Notes: generated by a model not told the origin, from the sequence alone. Shown: positions 44,267 to 58,460, counted from the stretch's first letter. The stretch: 64,000 nucleotides of DNA from Rutidosis leptorrhynchoides (GCF_046630445.1 NC_092339.1:82193501-82257500); one strand, 5' to 3'. Program-made: numbers and translations.

Positions 44267-45611
44267 ACTGAAAGGGGTGAATCTTCATCCCAAGCTCGCA
44301 ATGCTCCTGCTGAGAATGCGGAACAACAGGAGGTGGATAACTACTACAAACAAGATATACCTCATCCAGTCATGAGATTTTCTGATATGCACTTGGAAGA
44401 TTTGCACCCGAACCTGAGATTTGACAGACTTTAGATAGATTATCCAAAATACCAAAGGGGTTTGCATACTCTTCATTCTAAAGCTGTTGAGGTACCTAAG
44501 GTCATAGAATGGGGACCATTAGAAGCTGTAGAATTGGCCGGGCCAATTAGGGAATTACTTGCACAGAGGTATGGTAATTCTACTTTTAACGACTGGGTAT
44601 GTTTATTCACCATGCGTAGACCTGTATATAAAGTATGGTGTGAAGAATTGTTGTGTAGTATAGAAATAAATGATCGGGTAGCTAGTATTACCGATCGATC
44701 TTTTATTAGATTTTTGTTAGGAGGTTCGATGCGCCACATGTCTTTACTAGACATGGCTCAGGCTTTACGTATATATACGCCTGAGGAGTTAGCATCTGCC
44801 GATTGTAGAGGGTTGATACTAAATGGTAGAAAGATAGATGAAAATTTTGATACGCATGGTGTATGGAGTCAAATGACTAGCCATCACCGATTTAAAGGGG
44901 GAAATTACTCTTATTTGGATATAGATAGAGCAGAGTTAAGAGTAATTCATAGGTTTTTAGCTAATTCGATTACACAAAGAGGTAAGAATAAGGAAAAGGT
45001 AAATGAACAGGATTTGTTTTACCATATGTGTATTCGAGACCCACAAAGCGCTGTAAGTATACCTTATTGTGTGGGTTATTATTTATCATCTATGGTTAGG
45101 GGGATGAGACCGCATAGCATAATAGGAGGTGGTATATTTATTACTTTGATTGCTGAATATCTCGGTGTGGATATAAGTAGGGGGATTACTAATCGAAGAA
45201 CCAGAACCCCGAGATACAATAGGTTTAAATGTATACCATGGTGCGAAAGTTTTGAAGAGGCGAAATAACGCCACAATACGATATAATGGTAGACATCCAC
45301 AGGTTGAGAGAAACCAACAGCAAGGTAATGTAGGAGGGGGAAATGAAATGGCAGAAATGCAAAAGTTTATAGCTTCACAAGAGTATGAAAATGCTAGACA
45401 TAGAGCATTTGAAGATTGGCAAGTTCACCAAAACCAAATCATAGCTTATTGCCAACATATAGGTAGAAACTATATTCCTACTCCATCGCCCATATTCCCT
45501 CCCTGGTCTATAGAGATCCAACCACCGTATCCTACGTATAACCCAGCCGAAGCATTTTTTAGCACCTATGGTTATGCATGGAACCCCTACTGGTATCAGT
45601 ATCATACCTAG
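44267..45611 (+). pseudogene. ATHILA ORF-1 family protein, copy 2, broken
   Basis: Nearly identical to copy 1. It keeps CAG where copy 1 has the early TAG, but has TAG at 44432-44434 where copy 1 has TGG, and a 2-base loss in a G-run near 45178-45185 that shifts the frame. The result is two overlapping ORFs (44462-45268 and 45252-45611). Confidence 0.82.
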
Positions 45612-47683
45612 TCTACTTAGTTTTATTTATTTTATAATTTTTAATGTTGATACATTTAATACTTATGTTGGATTTGTAATAGTTTTATTATTTTCTAAAT
45701 TTTATTATTAGATTTTAATAATTTTTGAATGTGGGGTAATATACCAAACTTCAAAAATATGTATATATGTTTGCAGTTTATCTTATGTACACAACAGGTA
45801 AAACAACGCATTTTCAAAGACTGGCATTAAGTTCAGCAAAAGCAACTAATTTTGAAGACAAGATGCAAAATATATGTGAAATAACAACAAGACGGAATGA
45901 ACAAATGATATGCACCATTTATCATTCAGCAAGCAAACACAAATATGTTTGGAAACTTTGGTAAAATTTAATCATTTTCACACAAATCACCCTCAATAAT
46001 TTAAATTGTTACTGATTTCTTGCAAATGAGGGCATTGCAAGATCTTAAGTGTGGGAAGGGGATAAATTCTTTCGAATTTTAAAATTTTTACTTTATACAC
46101 TTGGTTACCATTAGAAATACTAGTAAAGTAGTAGTTGTATTAGAATCTAGTGCTCTCTGATAATAAAGAACAGCCCTCGTCTTATATACTGACTACCCAA
46201 TTCTAGTAAAATTTTTCAAAATTTTCAATTAAATGAACTCAAAATCATGTTTAAACATATTTATGAACGATACAACTAGGTGTTAACACCGAAATTATTG
46301 TTACCTCGGAAAGGACATAAATTGAGAAACAAATCAAAATGTTAGAATTCATTTAAGAATGGAATAGAGGAGAACAAAAAGGAAAAATAAAAGCCAAGTG
46401 TGGGAAAATTCTCCAAGTTATTCAAAACATATATCACATATTTTTGTACAAATAACTGAAAATACTTTTGCTTTGGACTAAACTAAAAAGATTTACCTGA
46501 TTTACTGTAAGAAAGGTGGATCTACACGATGAATCAATTCCATCACTAAAAGGAAGTAAAGTCTTCTGAAAAAGACACGCGCTTCTTGATTTAGGTCATG
46601 AAGTTGTCGTCCAGACCAGCTGTAGGTTGACGAAAAATCTAGAAAAGTCATCACTAAAATCAGCAGGAAATCCACGGACCTCAGCATTAAACAGGCTCGC
46701 CAAGTGGTCAGATTTATCCTAACCATGAGAAGGATTTATCTCGTACAATGGGGAGGCACCGTGCAAATTAGCTTGATAAGACTAATGAATCAGATCCCCA
46801 GAAAGGATAATCTCCTTAAAGATTAAAAATCAGCTTTTAAGACTGATATTACTCAATCCTTGAGATTGACCTTAAAGATTGAGAATTACTAACACATGGA
46901 ATTCAATGATATCTAAACTCGATATTGAACGAGAAAATATTTTGATCAAAATTATAAACCGATTTGTTTTCTAAAAACCCATTTTCAATGCGTTCATTAC
47001 CATTAAATGTAAAATCCTAGGAATTCACCTGGAATTCATTAGGTCACCTGAACTAAATCGGGTGTCAACCGTAAGAACGGTGGTTGCATAGTGGTCAAAG
47101 ACAGGACCTTGTGCCAAACCTACAAATTATAAGGGTGAGCTTTACTATTGCTCCTACCAAGGATAGTAATTGCGTCCGACACGTTATAGACCATAATTAA
47201 AAGTATATCAGGGGACATTGCCTTAACAGTTGCTTGTTCAACACTTTCCTTTACAACCGGACGGTAGTTTATCAAAAGGTAATATACGGAGCAAGTAAAC
47301 TGGACGTGTTGCTTTCCTAATACAAGGTTAGCAAGTGGGTGACACAAAACCGCAAGTTTTGAGCTAAAATTTTCAAATCTGAAACCCACCAAACCCACAA
47401 AAATATTTTGCAAACACCGGTGAAGGGTTATTCCGGAAAACTTATCTAGGGTAAAAGCTAGATTGAATTTTCAAAGATCAAATGTTTTCATAAAGATCCA
47501 ATTTCCTTAATGGATCTAAATTTTTATATAGTCATGTGGGACTGTAAACCACAACGTTACTACCATTGTTTATACCGCCGTAAAGAAATCACTGATGTAC
47601 AAAGTGTGAAGAATAAAGAAGTGATTCTAGTATTTCAAGACTATATTGCTTGAGGACAAGCAACGCTCAAGTGTGGGAATATT
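45612..47683 (+). other. Unit 2 3' non-coding region
   Basis: Near-identical to 39386-41456, with scattered substitutions. No gene. Confidence 0.7.
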
Positions 47684-49665
47684 TGATAATGCTAAAAACG
47701 AACATATATTTCATAGCATTATTCCTCAAGAAAGACAAGCTTTTAGTTGCAATTGTTCTATTTACAAGTGATAATCGTTTAAATAATAAAAGGTGAAGAC
47801 AAAAGACAGATTCGATGAATTGAAGACGCAAAGGTCCAAAAAGCTCAAAAGTACAAAGTATAATCAAAGAGGTTCCAAATATTGATGAGAAACGTCTCGA
47901 AATTATAAGAGTACAAGATTCAAAAACGCAAAGTACAAAATATAAAATTGTACACAAGGACGTTCGAAAATCCGGAACCGGGACATGAGTCAACTCTCAA
48001 CGCTCGACGCAATTGACTAAAAATTACGAGTCAACTATGCACATAAATATAATATAATATATAATTAATTCTTAAAATTAATATATATATTATAATATAT
48101 TTATAAATCGTCGGCAAGAAAGAAGCCAAAGGAGGGTGAGCTGTATTTTCAAACTCCGCGACTCGCGGAGTTTGAAGGCAAAATTTGCCGTGAGTCGCGG
48201 AGTGCCCCTGAACTCAATTCCCTATAAAGCCAAACGAATTCTGATCATTTTTATCATCAAAATTCAATCTCTCTCTATATATGTATACGTAAATATATTT
48301 ATATTTATATTTTAATTTTAATTTTAATTATAATTCTAATAATAAGGGTATGTTAGCGAATGTTGTAAGAGTGTAAGTCGAAATTCTGTCCGTGTAACGC
48401 TACACTATTTTTAATCATTGTAAGTTTTGTTCAACCTTTTTACATTAATGTCTCGTAGCTAAGTTATTATTATGCTTATTTAATCCGAAGTAATCATGAT
48501 GTTGGGCTAATTACTAAAATTGGGTAATTGGGCTTTGTACCATAATTGGGGTTTGGATAAAAGAACGACACTTGTGGAAATTAGACTATGGGCTATTAAT
48601 GGGTTTTATATTAACTAAACAATACCTTGTTAATTTAATATACAAACTTATAATTCGACGTATTTATATATAACCACATATGCTTGACTGGGTATGGTGG
48701 GCGGGATATCTATAAATACCAATAATTATTCATTTTACCGGACACGGAACTGGATTAATAATTAATAGACTTGTTGAAACAGGGGTGAATTACATTCAAG
48801 GGTAATTGGTGTAATTGTTAACAAAGTAGTAAAACCTTGGTTTACACGCAGTCGATAACCTGGTGTATTCATTAAACAAAGTATTAAAACCTTATTACAA
48901 TTCGAATCCCCAATTAGTTGAAATATTTGACTTCGGGAATAAGAATAATTTGACGAAGGCTTTCGCTCTTTATATTTATGACTGATGGACTATTATGGAT
49001 AAATCCGTATGGACATATTAAATAATCCAGGACAAAGAACAATTAACCCATGGGTATAAAACTAAAATCAACACGTCAAACATCATGATTACGGAAGTTT
49101 AAATAAGCATAATTATTTTATTTCATATTTAATTTCCTTTATTTTATATTTAATTGCACTTCTAATTATCGCATTTTTATTTATTGTTATTGTATTTAAT
49201 TGCACTTTTAATTATCGTACTTTTTAATTATCGCAAGTTTATTTTATCGCACTTTTATTATTCGAAATTTCATTATCGTTATTTACTTTATGCTTTAAAT
49301 TAAGTCTTTTTAATATTTTACATTTGGTTTTAACTGCGACTAAAGTTTTAAAATCGACAAACCGGTCATTAAACGGTAAAAACCCTCCTTTATAATAATA
49401 ATATTACTTATATATATTTGTATTTTTATAAAAGTAAACTAATATAGCGTTAAGCTTTGTTTAAAGATTTTCCATGTGGAACGAACCGGACTTACTAAAA
49501 ACTACACTACTGTACGATTAGGTACACTGCCTATAAGTATTGTAGCAAGGTTTAAGTATATCCATTCTATAAATAAATAAATATCTTGTGTAAAATTGTA
49601 TCGTATTTAATAGTATTTCCTTGTAAAATTTAAAAGCTATTTTATATACACCTCGCATAACATCA
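47684..49665 (+). repeat. Athila LTR 3
   Basis: 1,982 bp, TGATAATGC...CATCA, followed by tatat (49666-49670), which matches the bases before LTR1. Contains the CpG palindrome (48148-48176); its second half-copy has ccgtgag where LTR2 has ccgcgag, a CpG-to-TpG change. Confidence 0.88.
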
Positions 49666-51036
49666 TATATCTTAAGTAATAAAATTTATAAAGTTCATTT
49701 AACGTCATAAAAATAATATGATAGGTAGTATTAATGTAATTATGTTACACGTAGTAAAACATCTTTGTATTACATATTTATTTGATAAAATAATATCGAT
49801 AATAATAATAGTAAGTAAAAAGAATTTGTAGTATTTTGTAATAATAATCATTATTATTCTATTAATAATAATAACAATATTTATATTTAAAAATGATATT
49901 ATGATAAAGTGATAATTCTAATTATGATAACTTTAATATTTACAATACTTTTTAATATTAACTTTAAAATAATAATTTTATTTAAAATGATAATAATAAT
50001 GACATTTCATAATAAAAATGACATTTCTATTAAAATGATGGTTTTTGTTAAAATGATAGTTTTAATACTAACGATAATAATAGTAATGAAAAACGATAAT
50101 TTTATTTAAATCAACATCTTATGATATTTTAAATTTCATCATGATACCCATACTCATTATTTCCTAATTGATTTGTTAGTAGTTTTTAAATCGTCTTTTA
50201 TGTCGCGTTCATTTTAATGATAATAATAGTAATTATAATAATTAAGTGTTACTACTACTAGTTTAATTATAATAATACTAATAATAACTAATATTATGAT
50301 AATGATATTACAAATAACTATTTTAATGATAATAATAATAATAATAATACTAATTATAACTTTAACGACAGTAATAATAAAAATAACAATTTTTAATGAT
50401 CATACTGTTTATTGATAATAATAATAATAATAATAACAATAATAATAATAATTTGATAAAAACTTGAACGACGATAATAACGACGATAATAATAATCATT
50501 TTTAATAAAAATATCGAAAATTCAATTGATTATAACTTCTAATCCGTTCATCGAAACCATTCGATATCTAAAGGAAAAGTTCTTAATTTTTCGCTAGCTT
50601 TCCAAGGACATGCATATCTTATACCTTATCTCAACCGCAAGTGTAACTAATTCAAGATTCAACCTAACCTGTCTAAGGGCAATATCAAAAGTACAAGCAT
50701 ACATAATCCTATATTCTCGAGCACTAGTCAGGGATACACTATTAATATATAAAAGTTAAGTTATGAATGCTCAAGTATCAATATTGAGATTCAATATTGC
50801 AGGAAAGATACGTAAACGCAACGGAGATGATAAACACTAGATTGACCTCACGAGCATACCCATGAAACAAACCCATCACCTCCATAGCCATAACCCATAA
50901 TTTCCTTAGCCCTATCCCACTCATAAAACCCGTGTTGCAATAACTCGCACGTACCCATTGTCGTAGTATTTTATGTATAATACTAGTATTATCCCTCCTA
51001 ATAATACTAATACTAATAATAATAAGATTAATAATC

Positions 51037-51142
<106 letters not shown>

Positions 51143-51234
51143 TATAAATATAGAGAGAGTTCGAGAGAAATAGAGAGAAAAATGAATCCAAAAAGAAATA
51201 CGAACGATCTTTAAGGAGTTGGCCAGTTCATAGG

Positions 51235-51281
51235 CTCCATGCGATTGCATGGAGTCTCCTAGTATAATTCATGCGATCACA
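51235..51281. promoter_or_regulatory. Decayed pair of CpG palindromes in LTR M2
   Basis: ctccatgcgattgcatggag and catgcgatcacatg each differ by one base from a perfect palindrome around gcgatcgc. Both differences are CpG-to-TpG or CpA changes. The intact form of this pair occurs in the minus-strand Athila LTR at 58751-58801. Confidence 0.6.
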
Positions 51282-51701
51282 TGATTCTAAATTACAGCTC
51301 ATATCGCACCAAAAATCTTGCCGACACTCTAAATCTTTAAATCTTACGCATGATTCATAAATTTATATATTATTTAATATATAATATATTTAATCTTTAG
51401 ATTTAATTAAATATTATATTATATTTATGTTAATGATAAAAATATAATTTTTACAAAAATGACTCGTACGTTGTCACTCGACTCATGTACACTTTCGGTT
51501 TTTCGAGCGCACTTTCGTATGATTAGAAAACTAGCGTTTTACGTTACGCGACGTGTACCCTTATAAATAAATTAACTTACTCATCAATAAATTACCTTAT
51601 AAAAATGTAACTTTATAAAATTGAGCGTTGTGGTCATTTGCTTCTATAAATCAGTGGCTCGTTGTTTGTCAAAATATTTTATTTTAAATCATGACGTTTT
51701 A

Positions 51702-51703
<2 letters not shown>

Positions 51704-51788
<85 letters not shown>

Positions 51789-51812
51789 TATTTATTTATT
51801 TATTTATTTAAA
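51704..51812. repeat. (TA)n and (TTTA)n microsatellite
   Basis: TA repeat to about 51771, followed by TTTA units. Confidence 0.95.
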
Positions 51813-52886
51813 ATTGTAAATTTGTACATAATATATATGTTCGAAATATTTATCTAATGATATAATATTTAGTCTTTCAAAACCAATTATATTTCAAAGT
51901 TCGTTTTATATAATTTAACTCTTTTTAAATATTAGTAGTTATTCTACCAAACAATGTTTTTAATATGAAAAACTAAATGGTTGATTTATCAAGAGACACT
52001 ACTTAATCAAAGTAAAGTGCACTTTTGAAATTTAAACAGAAATTATTACTAACTTTTGACTAACTATTGTAAATGGCACTTTTGTTAATCACTTTTACCA
52101 ATAATTCCGGATACTGTTAAAAAGGAAAGGTTTTCTAAATCAAAGTGGACCTCTCAATAGGGACTCGTAATCATAATTCAATGTATATGATAAATCAATC
52201 ATTTGATATTATCTTCTAATTCCATCACTAATCATATTGAAACAAATATGTTCATTTAAAGTATTATACGTTTAATATTTTGTTAACATTCTCAAACTGT
52301 TATATATACATATACCTATACATATTCATATCCAATTAAATAATAGTTCGTGAATCGTCGTAATTTGGTCGAGGTTAAATGAATGTATGAACACCGTTTA
52401 AAATTCTTGAGATTCAACTTACAAACTTTGCTTATCGTGTCAGGAATATATAAAGATTAAAGTTTAAATTTGGTCGGAAATTTCCGAGTTGTTACAGTAC
52501 CTACCCATTAAAGAAATTTCGTCCCGAAATTTGAGTGGAAAGGTCGTGAATGATAATAAGTATGTTTTCATGATGCATACGGGCAGAAAATTATAGTTTT
52601 ATCATCAACGAATAATTTGGATAAACAATCCATTTATATGAAGAGTACGAATGAAGCTAACATAGAAGAGTGAAATGAGTAAGTGTAGATTCATCTTATC
52701 ATTTGACGTAGATATGATTGATTTCCAGATTTCAAGGGATTTGAAGAAAATCTTCGTAATAAGATTTGATTCTCCGGTAACCAAGGGAATTATGATTCGC
52801 TTTAAATGCGATCGTCCATTTTAATTGTTCTGTCGGAGATTTTCTTATAAATTCACCTCCTTCATTTCCTTACAACTCACACCTTC

Positions 52887-53503
52887 TGTTGATGCATTTT
52901 ATGCAAGTCCCTAGACATCTACCCACGTCCATTGCAGGTACAACAGTTTACAGGCCACCATGATTGCTCGTTATTATCCTATCCGTGTTTGTATGTGCTT
53001 ACAGGAACTGCAGGAACGAAATTTGGATGTTTGACTATGTTAGACTTAGTCAGACGTACGAGTGAAGCCTCACTAGTATGGCTGACAGGCTCATACGCAC
53101 GGTTGATGCTGAGCTAAGTCACAATTACAACCTAAATGAGAAGACACGAGTGAGTGAGCACCCGTACGGCTGATGAAGCCAACTCGTACGTGTGATGGAT
53201 GAATCGTACGGGTGAGTCAACAGCAGGGGTATATAAAGTCTTATATTCTTCATTTTTAGGTTAAGCCTATCATTTGTTACACACACTCAGATCTGGTGAG
53301 CTCCTCTTATTCTCTCTCATTCCAAATCACCTAGGTGGTGAATAATAGCTCTAGGTGTTGATCTAATCACACTTGATTTAGTTGTGGTTTTACTAAATTA
53401 ATCCAAAAAAGCTTAACCTATTCACTAGAGGGTTTGATTCACTTATTTCGCCATTGTGTGAGTTAAATCTGTTGATTTCTAAGTTCCTAGTCATGTTTCA
53501 TCA
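52887..53503 (+). mobile_element. Solo LTR, 617 bp
   Basis: TGTTGATGC...TTTCATCA flanked by a perfect 5-bp duplication, ccttc (52882-52886 and 53504-53508). There is no interior, so it is a product of LTR-LTR recombination. It has a clear TATA box (ggtatataaag, about 53228-53238) and four CGTACG palindromes (53055, 53163, 53185, 53205), the last three spaced 20-22 bp. The strand is taken from the TATA box. Confidence 0.75.
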
Positions 53504-53560
53504 CCTTCTATTCTTTCCCCCTCAACTCATATTTTAAAGTATTCATCAATATGCTCCATC

Positions 53561-53955
53561 CAAGGTTGGAGAACTCGGATCTCGGAGAGATCTCGTTTGG
53601 ACATTTTTTAGGAGATCTCGGCATCTCGAAAAAATCTCGGGGAGATCTCGGGCGTTGACTTACATTGAATTTTTGATTTTTTTGTGCATGAATTTATATA
53701 TATGAATAAATATATGTATATTTATATATATTTTTACGAGATTTTACAAGAAAGTCCGAGAAATAAGTGAGAAAATATGAGAAATTACAAGAGTTTAAAA
53801 GAAAATATGAGAAATGAGCATAACACTCCAAGATATCGTGGCTTTGACCAATTTTGACTGAAAAATCTCGGGAGATGGACATCTCATCTCGGTTGCTTTT
53901 TAAAAACAAGATCTCGGGGAGATCTTGGGGAGAAATAATGAGATTTACAACACTG
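53561..53955. mobile_element. hAT-type MITE, 395 bp
   Basis: Ends CAAGGTTG...CAACACTG (imperfect inverted repeats of the hAT CAGNGTTG type) with an 8-bp duplication, gctccatc, at 53553-53560 and 53956-53963. Both ends carry several copies of gatctcgg, so the element can fold back on itself. No transposase. Confidence 0.72.
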
Positions 53956-55902
53956 GCTCCATCCAGTTCTGATTCTCGATATACTTCTAACTTTCATATC
54001 GGTCATTCTTCTTTTTCATCTACCACCGGAAAAATCTATTTACTTCTACTATACTCTTGGGTTTATAGTGTTTCTAGTTCTCTCGTGTTTTTATATTGTT
54101 ATATGCATCGATATATATGGTTTATAATTTCTAGTTTGTCGTTGGGCTTTATATCTTCCCTTATATTTCAAAGTCTCTGCTTCTGTCTTCTATAATCATT
54201 GTCATTCACAGTTAATGCTCTCTTTTATTTACTGCAATTTATACCCCAATTTCTATTTCGAAGTTTTGTCCTTTCGTTTCTTCTTCTTGCGATTAAGCAC
54301 CGCTTGTAATGGTCCAGAATTCACAGATATGAATTTCGGAATGAACATTGTTAATGTTCTAGGAAGGAAATTGTGATGGCACGATCTTGACTTGTCAAAT
54401 TACCAGAATACCTTGGAAAAGGCCGAATCATCAAGAAATATTTTTTTTGATATTTTAGAGGTTAAATAGAATACAAGAGTCGTATAACATGGCACATGAT
54501 GATGTTATGATCTGTGAATCATCACGTTCTATTTAGAAACTCAGCATGAATTACTGTAATATAATCACGTTGATCAAGTGTCATTATATTATACTAACTC
54601 ATGCATCAGTTCCCAACACTACTTCAAAACATTCATAGTTTAAACTCGAAAGTTTACAGAATATAGAAACTAACAGTTTCTTATATGATGTAATCACTGA
54701 TAGCGCAAAGAGATAAATGATTTCAGATAAGATTAGTTGGGAATATATCTTCAGGAATATCGAAGATATTTATAATGAAAGATACGCTGATATCTTAGAA
54801 TTTCTAATATGGATGGATGATGATGAAGATTTGTCTGTAAAGGTTTAGAATAAGGAGTAAGATATTCGTTAATGACTTTAGCAGGCACTAAATCATTTGG
54901 ATTCTTTGAAGGCAGATTTAGTCTTTGTGATTTGTCCACAGCCTTCTTCATGGTCTGCTCAATCCGTTTTCCAGTTTCAAACCTTCTCTTTTTCTCAGCT
55001 TTACCACCATACTATTCTTTATCATCAAACTTTTTACTGTTAAAGTCGTTTTATAGTTTTTGCTGCTTTATCAATATTTCGAGAACTATTCCGCAGTTCA
55101 GGATGTTTTTCAGAAACTTCACATCCGAAGTATGTAAGTTCGTTATATGTACACATATAACTATTGGCGTAGACATGCTGCGAGATTTCAAAATATTGAT
55201 TGCTAATTCCCGATAATTCGTATGGAAATTCTCGTTACAAGGTGCAGATGAATAAATGATGGGGTTTAAATATAATGATTCTTCGAAAGGTTAAAGATTA
55301 GTGAAGTTGTGATTAAGTTTATTGCTAATTTGGTGAAACATGAAAGGTTCTCCGGTAACAAAAGGGTAATCATATATATCAAGATTATGATAAGGCTACT
55401 CCGAATGAAAAAACGAAGTTGTCTTACTGGAGCTGTGATAACATTTGCTACTTTGAAAAGGAATTGCAAAGTTATTTTTGCTAATAAATGTCAAAGGATC
55501 TGACACAGATCTGTGTTGAATTATGACTTTGGTTTCGAGAGCTTTTTAAGTACATAACTGTGGGTAATACGTGGTTGGATCATCATCTCGATTGCTCATT
55601 ATTTGAAGTGTCTTCAAAAATTTTCGAATGGTTTGAAAACAGATTGTAATCGTTAATATACATTTGATGTTCTAACACAGTTTTGAAGTCAAAGTATAGC
55701 TTCGAAAGATGTAGGAATCAAAAAGTGATGGTATCGGTTATATCTCGAATTGAATTCTAAGGTTTCAAAATCAAAATATGTAATTGGGTTTGAATGAGTA
55801 TGGTTGTTTTGATTTCTATGAAAGAATGTATATTATTGTGAAAGTAGGAAGTATAGTTGATAATTTGCTTAATCTGATTTGAAGAATGTAACATATCAAT
55901 TG

Positions 55903-56024
<122 letters not shown>

Positions 56025-56551
56025 GGGTATTACCTACCCGTTACAAAAAATTTCACAATTAATATTTTGTACATAAGAATTTTATTACAGTCTTTATGAA
56101 AATATATATGTATATATTCTCTTCAGATGTAACATAGATTTCAATGAGTCAATATTAAACTCATTCGATTTATGGTTGAAACCAGAATTGAATAATCCAT
56201 TGAAGGCTTTAGAGATTAAATAAGTATTTCTTCAATAATATTGAAATTATGAATCAATACTTCGTTATTTGTTGAGATGTGATGTTAGTTTTCGTTAAAT
56301 TCTTGTGAACTTCGCAAAGTACGAATGATGTTATCTGAAAAGTTTCTGTTACATCAATGATGAAGTGTAAAATCAAATATATACTCGATTTATTAGGAAT
56401 TGGAATTTTGTTGAATTGAGACAGAGATTGTAGTTAACGATGGTTAAGTCGCGGGCGAGGGACGTACATTATTGTATATTTGTAATATGAATTAACCGAG
56501 TAGTTAAGATTCACACACAATAGCTTAGCACGGAAAGATTTATTTTTATTT

Positions 56552-56552
<1 letters not shown>

Positions 56553-56602
<50 letters not shown>
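56553..56602. repeat. (TA)n microsatellite
   Basis: About 25 TA units. Confidence 0.95.
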
Positions 56603-56609
<7 letters not shown>

Positions 56610-57009
56610 CATATAATTTCTTCAGAGGGAATAAGTTAATTCTTCATAACTCGTTGATACAATATACACGTTATTGATTCGTAATGATGTCCACAGTGAT
56701 TCTTGAACTTATGGAGTTTGTGATGTTATAGGTGTTGTTGATTCTGATGTTGACTGTACTAACGATGTTGGTGACGCTGACGGTACTGTTGATGCTGTTG
56801 GTAAAACAAGTTTAGCTTGTTAATCACACACCATTTTTATCAGGGTTTTTACTCTTCCTTCTATCATTTTAGTTCGCTTAACTGATTTATGGTTAGGGCT
56901 AGATTATATAATCTCTAAGACTTTAGAGATTACATAATCGCCGCGGAATGTCTCTCCAATGAAGTTATGAATTAATACTTCGTCAGTTATTGTTGTTGGT
57001 ACTCCTTGT

Positions 57010-57330
57010 TATCTATGGTGCGTATGACGTTGATGCTCGTGGGACAGATTGTGAGGTTGAGGTTTACGACGCGGTTGTGGTTGGGGTGGTAATGGTACTT
57101 TTGGCATTGATGATGGTGGTACTGGTTATGCTGCTGGTGCTGCTGCTGGTGTTTGTAACCTTTGCACCATATTCTCCAAAGCCACTATCCGAGCGCGAAG
57201 CTCGTTGACTTCTTCTATTACATCGGGGTGATTGTCGGTTCGGACGAGCGGATAAATAAAATCTAAAATTTGATGTAATATATAATCATGACGAGATACT
57301 CTGGAAATGAGAGAGAAAATGGTGTTTCGG
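57010..57330 (-). pseudogene. Gag N-terminal-like fragment of element M2
   Basis: On the minus strand a frame runs from about 57329 with a coiled-coil-like stretch (DVIEEVNELRARIVALENMV) to a TAA at 57126-57128. It continues in the same frame as a Pro/Gln/His-rich segment. The style matches the start of gypsy gag proteins, but no core gag motif is present, so the assignment is tentative. The plus-strand ORF at 56990 is its shadow. Confidence 0.4.
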
Positions 57331-58303
57331 ACAGGTTCGCCGGTAAGTGCTGATGACGTGAAGATCGTGTCCTTTTATATTTCTCGGATTTAGATTGAAT
57401 TTATTACACGAATTGGTTTTGATTATATGGTGTTCTTATGATTTCGGATTGATTTCACACATATAGGCAACTTTGTCCTATCCGTATAGTAATAGTTCGT
57501 TGGTAAATCCGGTTCGTTCCACAGGGAAATTGAGTTTTCAAAGTTTTTAATCGCTAAAAGTTAATCTATTTAAAAGGGGTTTTTTGGATTAGGCTTTACA
57601 CTAAACAGAATTTAAAATATGGTAAAAAGTAATACAGTAAAAAGTAAATAACAGTTAACATGCAGTAAAAGTAAAAATAGAAAGTAAAATAAAGTAAAGT
57701 AGTGGTCACTAAAATATGTTCCCTCTGAATTATGGATTGTTTTTAAGTCCGTTTACGATGTTTTAATATATATCCTTATATTTCTTCCGAATTATAAAGA
57801 TTTAACTAGCTAAAATCAAATCTAACTTTCGTTTCGATCTCGTTCTAGCGAATTAAATTATACCCCGACTATTCAAATTGAGATTTAATCCAGTTTTTAC
57901 TTTCGTTGAAACCAAAATTATAACAGTCTTACCTTATTATAATTACACGATTATATAAACTATAATATTACCCAAACCACCGGATCACACTTCTAAATTG
58001 TTGTCAATAATTTGTCCATATGTCCGTCTAGATCAGCGAAGTGTTGAAGCATAATTTATGTAAATTTAATGCACTTTCGTTTATCAATTTTAATAAATTA
58101 TGTGATAAGGGTGAAAATATTAAATTATATAATAATGGGTCGGTGATTAAACTCAATGTTAAAAATAGTCAAAGTTACATCATAAAATTATAAATGGTTC
58201 AATCCATTTGTCCAGAGGTTCTACATTTTAGTCGCCACTATGGGTATTTAGTTGGACATTATAACGGCGTAAAAATATAAATTACATAAAACGGACATGG
58301 TAA

Positions 58304-58460
58304 CAATAATAATAATAATAATAATAAATGATAACAATAATAAATAATAAATAACAATAATAACAACGATAATAATAAATATTACGATAACAATAAAAAA
58401 ATAATAATAGTAATAATAACAACGATAAAAATAATAACGATAATAATGATAAGTAAAAAT
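58304..58460. repeat. Imperfect AAT-type repeat tract
   Basis: aataat units with interspersed aac and gat, within the minus-strand Athila LTR. Confidence 0.8.

Larger units (their letters stand above)
16476..49665 (+). mobile_element. Athila-lineage array: three LTRs, two interiors, nested Tekay
   Basis: LTRs at 16476-18459, 41457-43444 and 47684-49665 share TGATAATGC...CATCA ends. The outer flanks are both tatat (16471-16475 and 49666-49670), while the middle LTR is flanked by the interior's 3' end and by a primer-binding site, so it is shared by both units. Interior 1 (18460-41456) is about 13.9 kb after subtracting the 9,056-bp Tekay insertion and its duplication. Interior 2 (43445-47683) is 4,239 bp and lacks gag-pol. 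The simplest origin is unequal recombination between LTRs followed by a large deletion in the second unit. Confidence 0.85.

Noticed and set aside
56990-57208. Plus-strand 72-codon ORF with a hydrophobic stretch
   Set aside because: It is the antisense of the gag-like minus-strand fragment and its repeats of gctgctggt.
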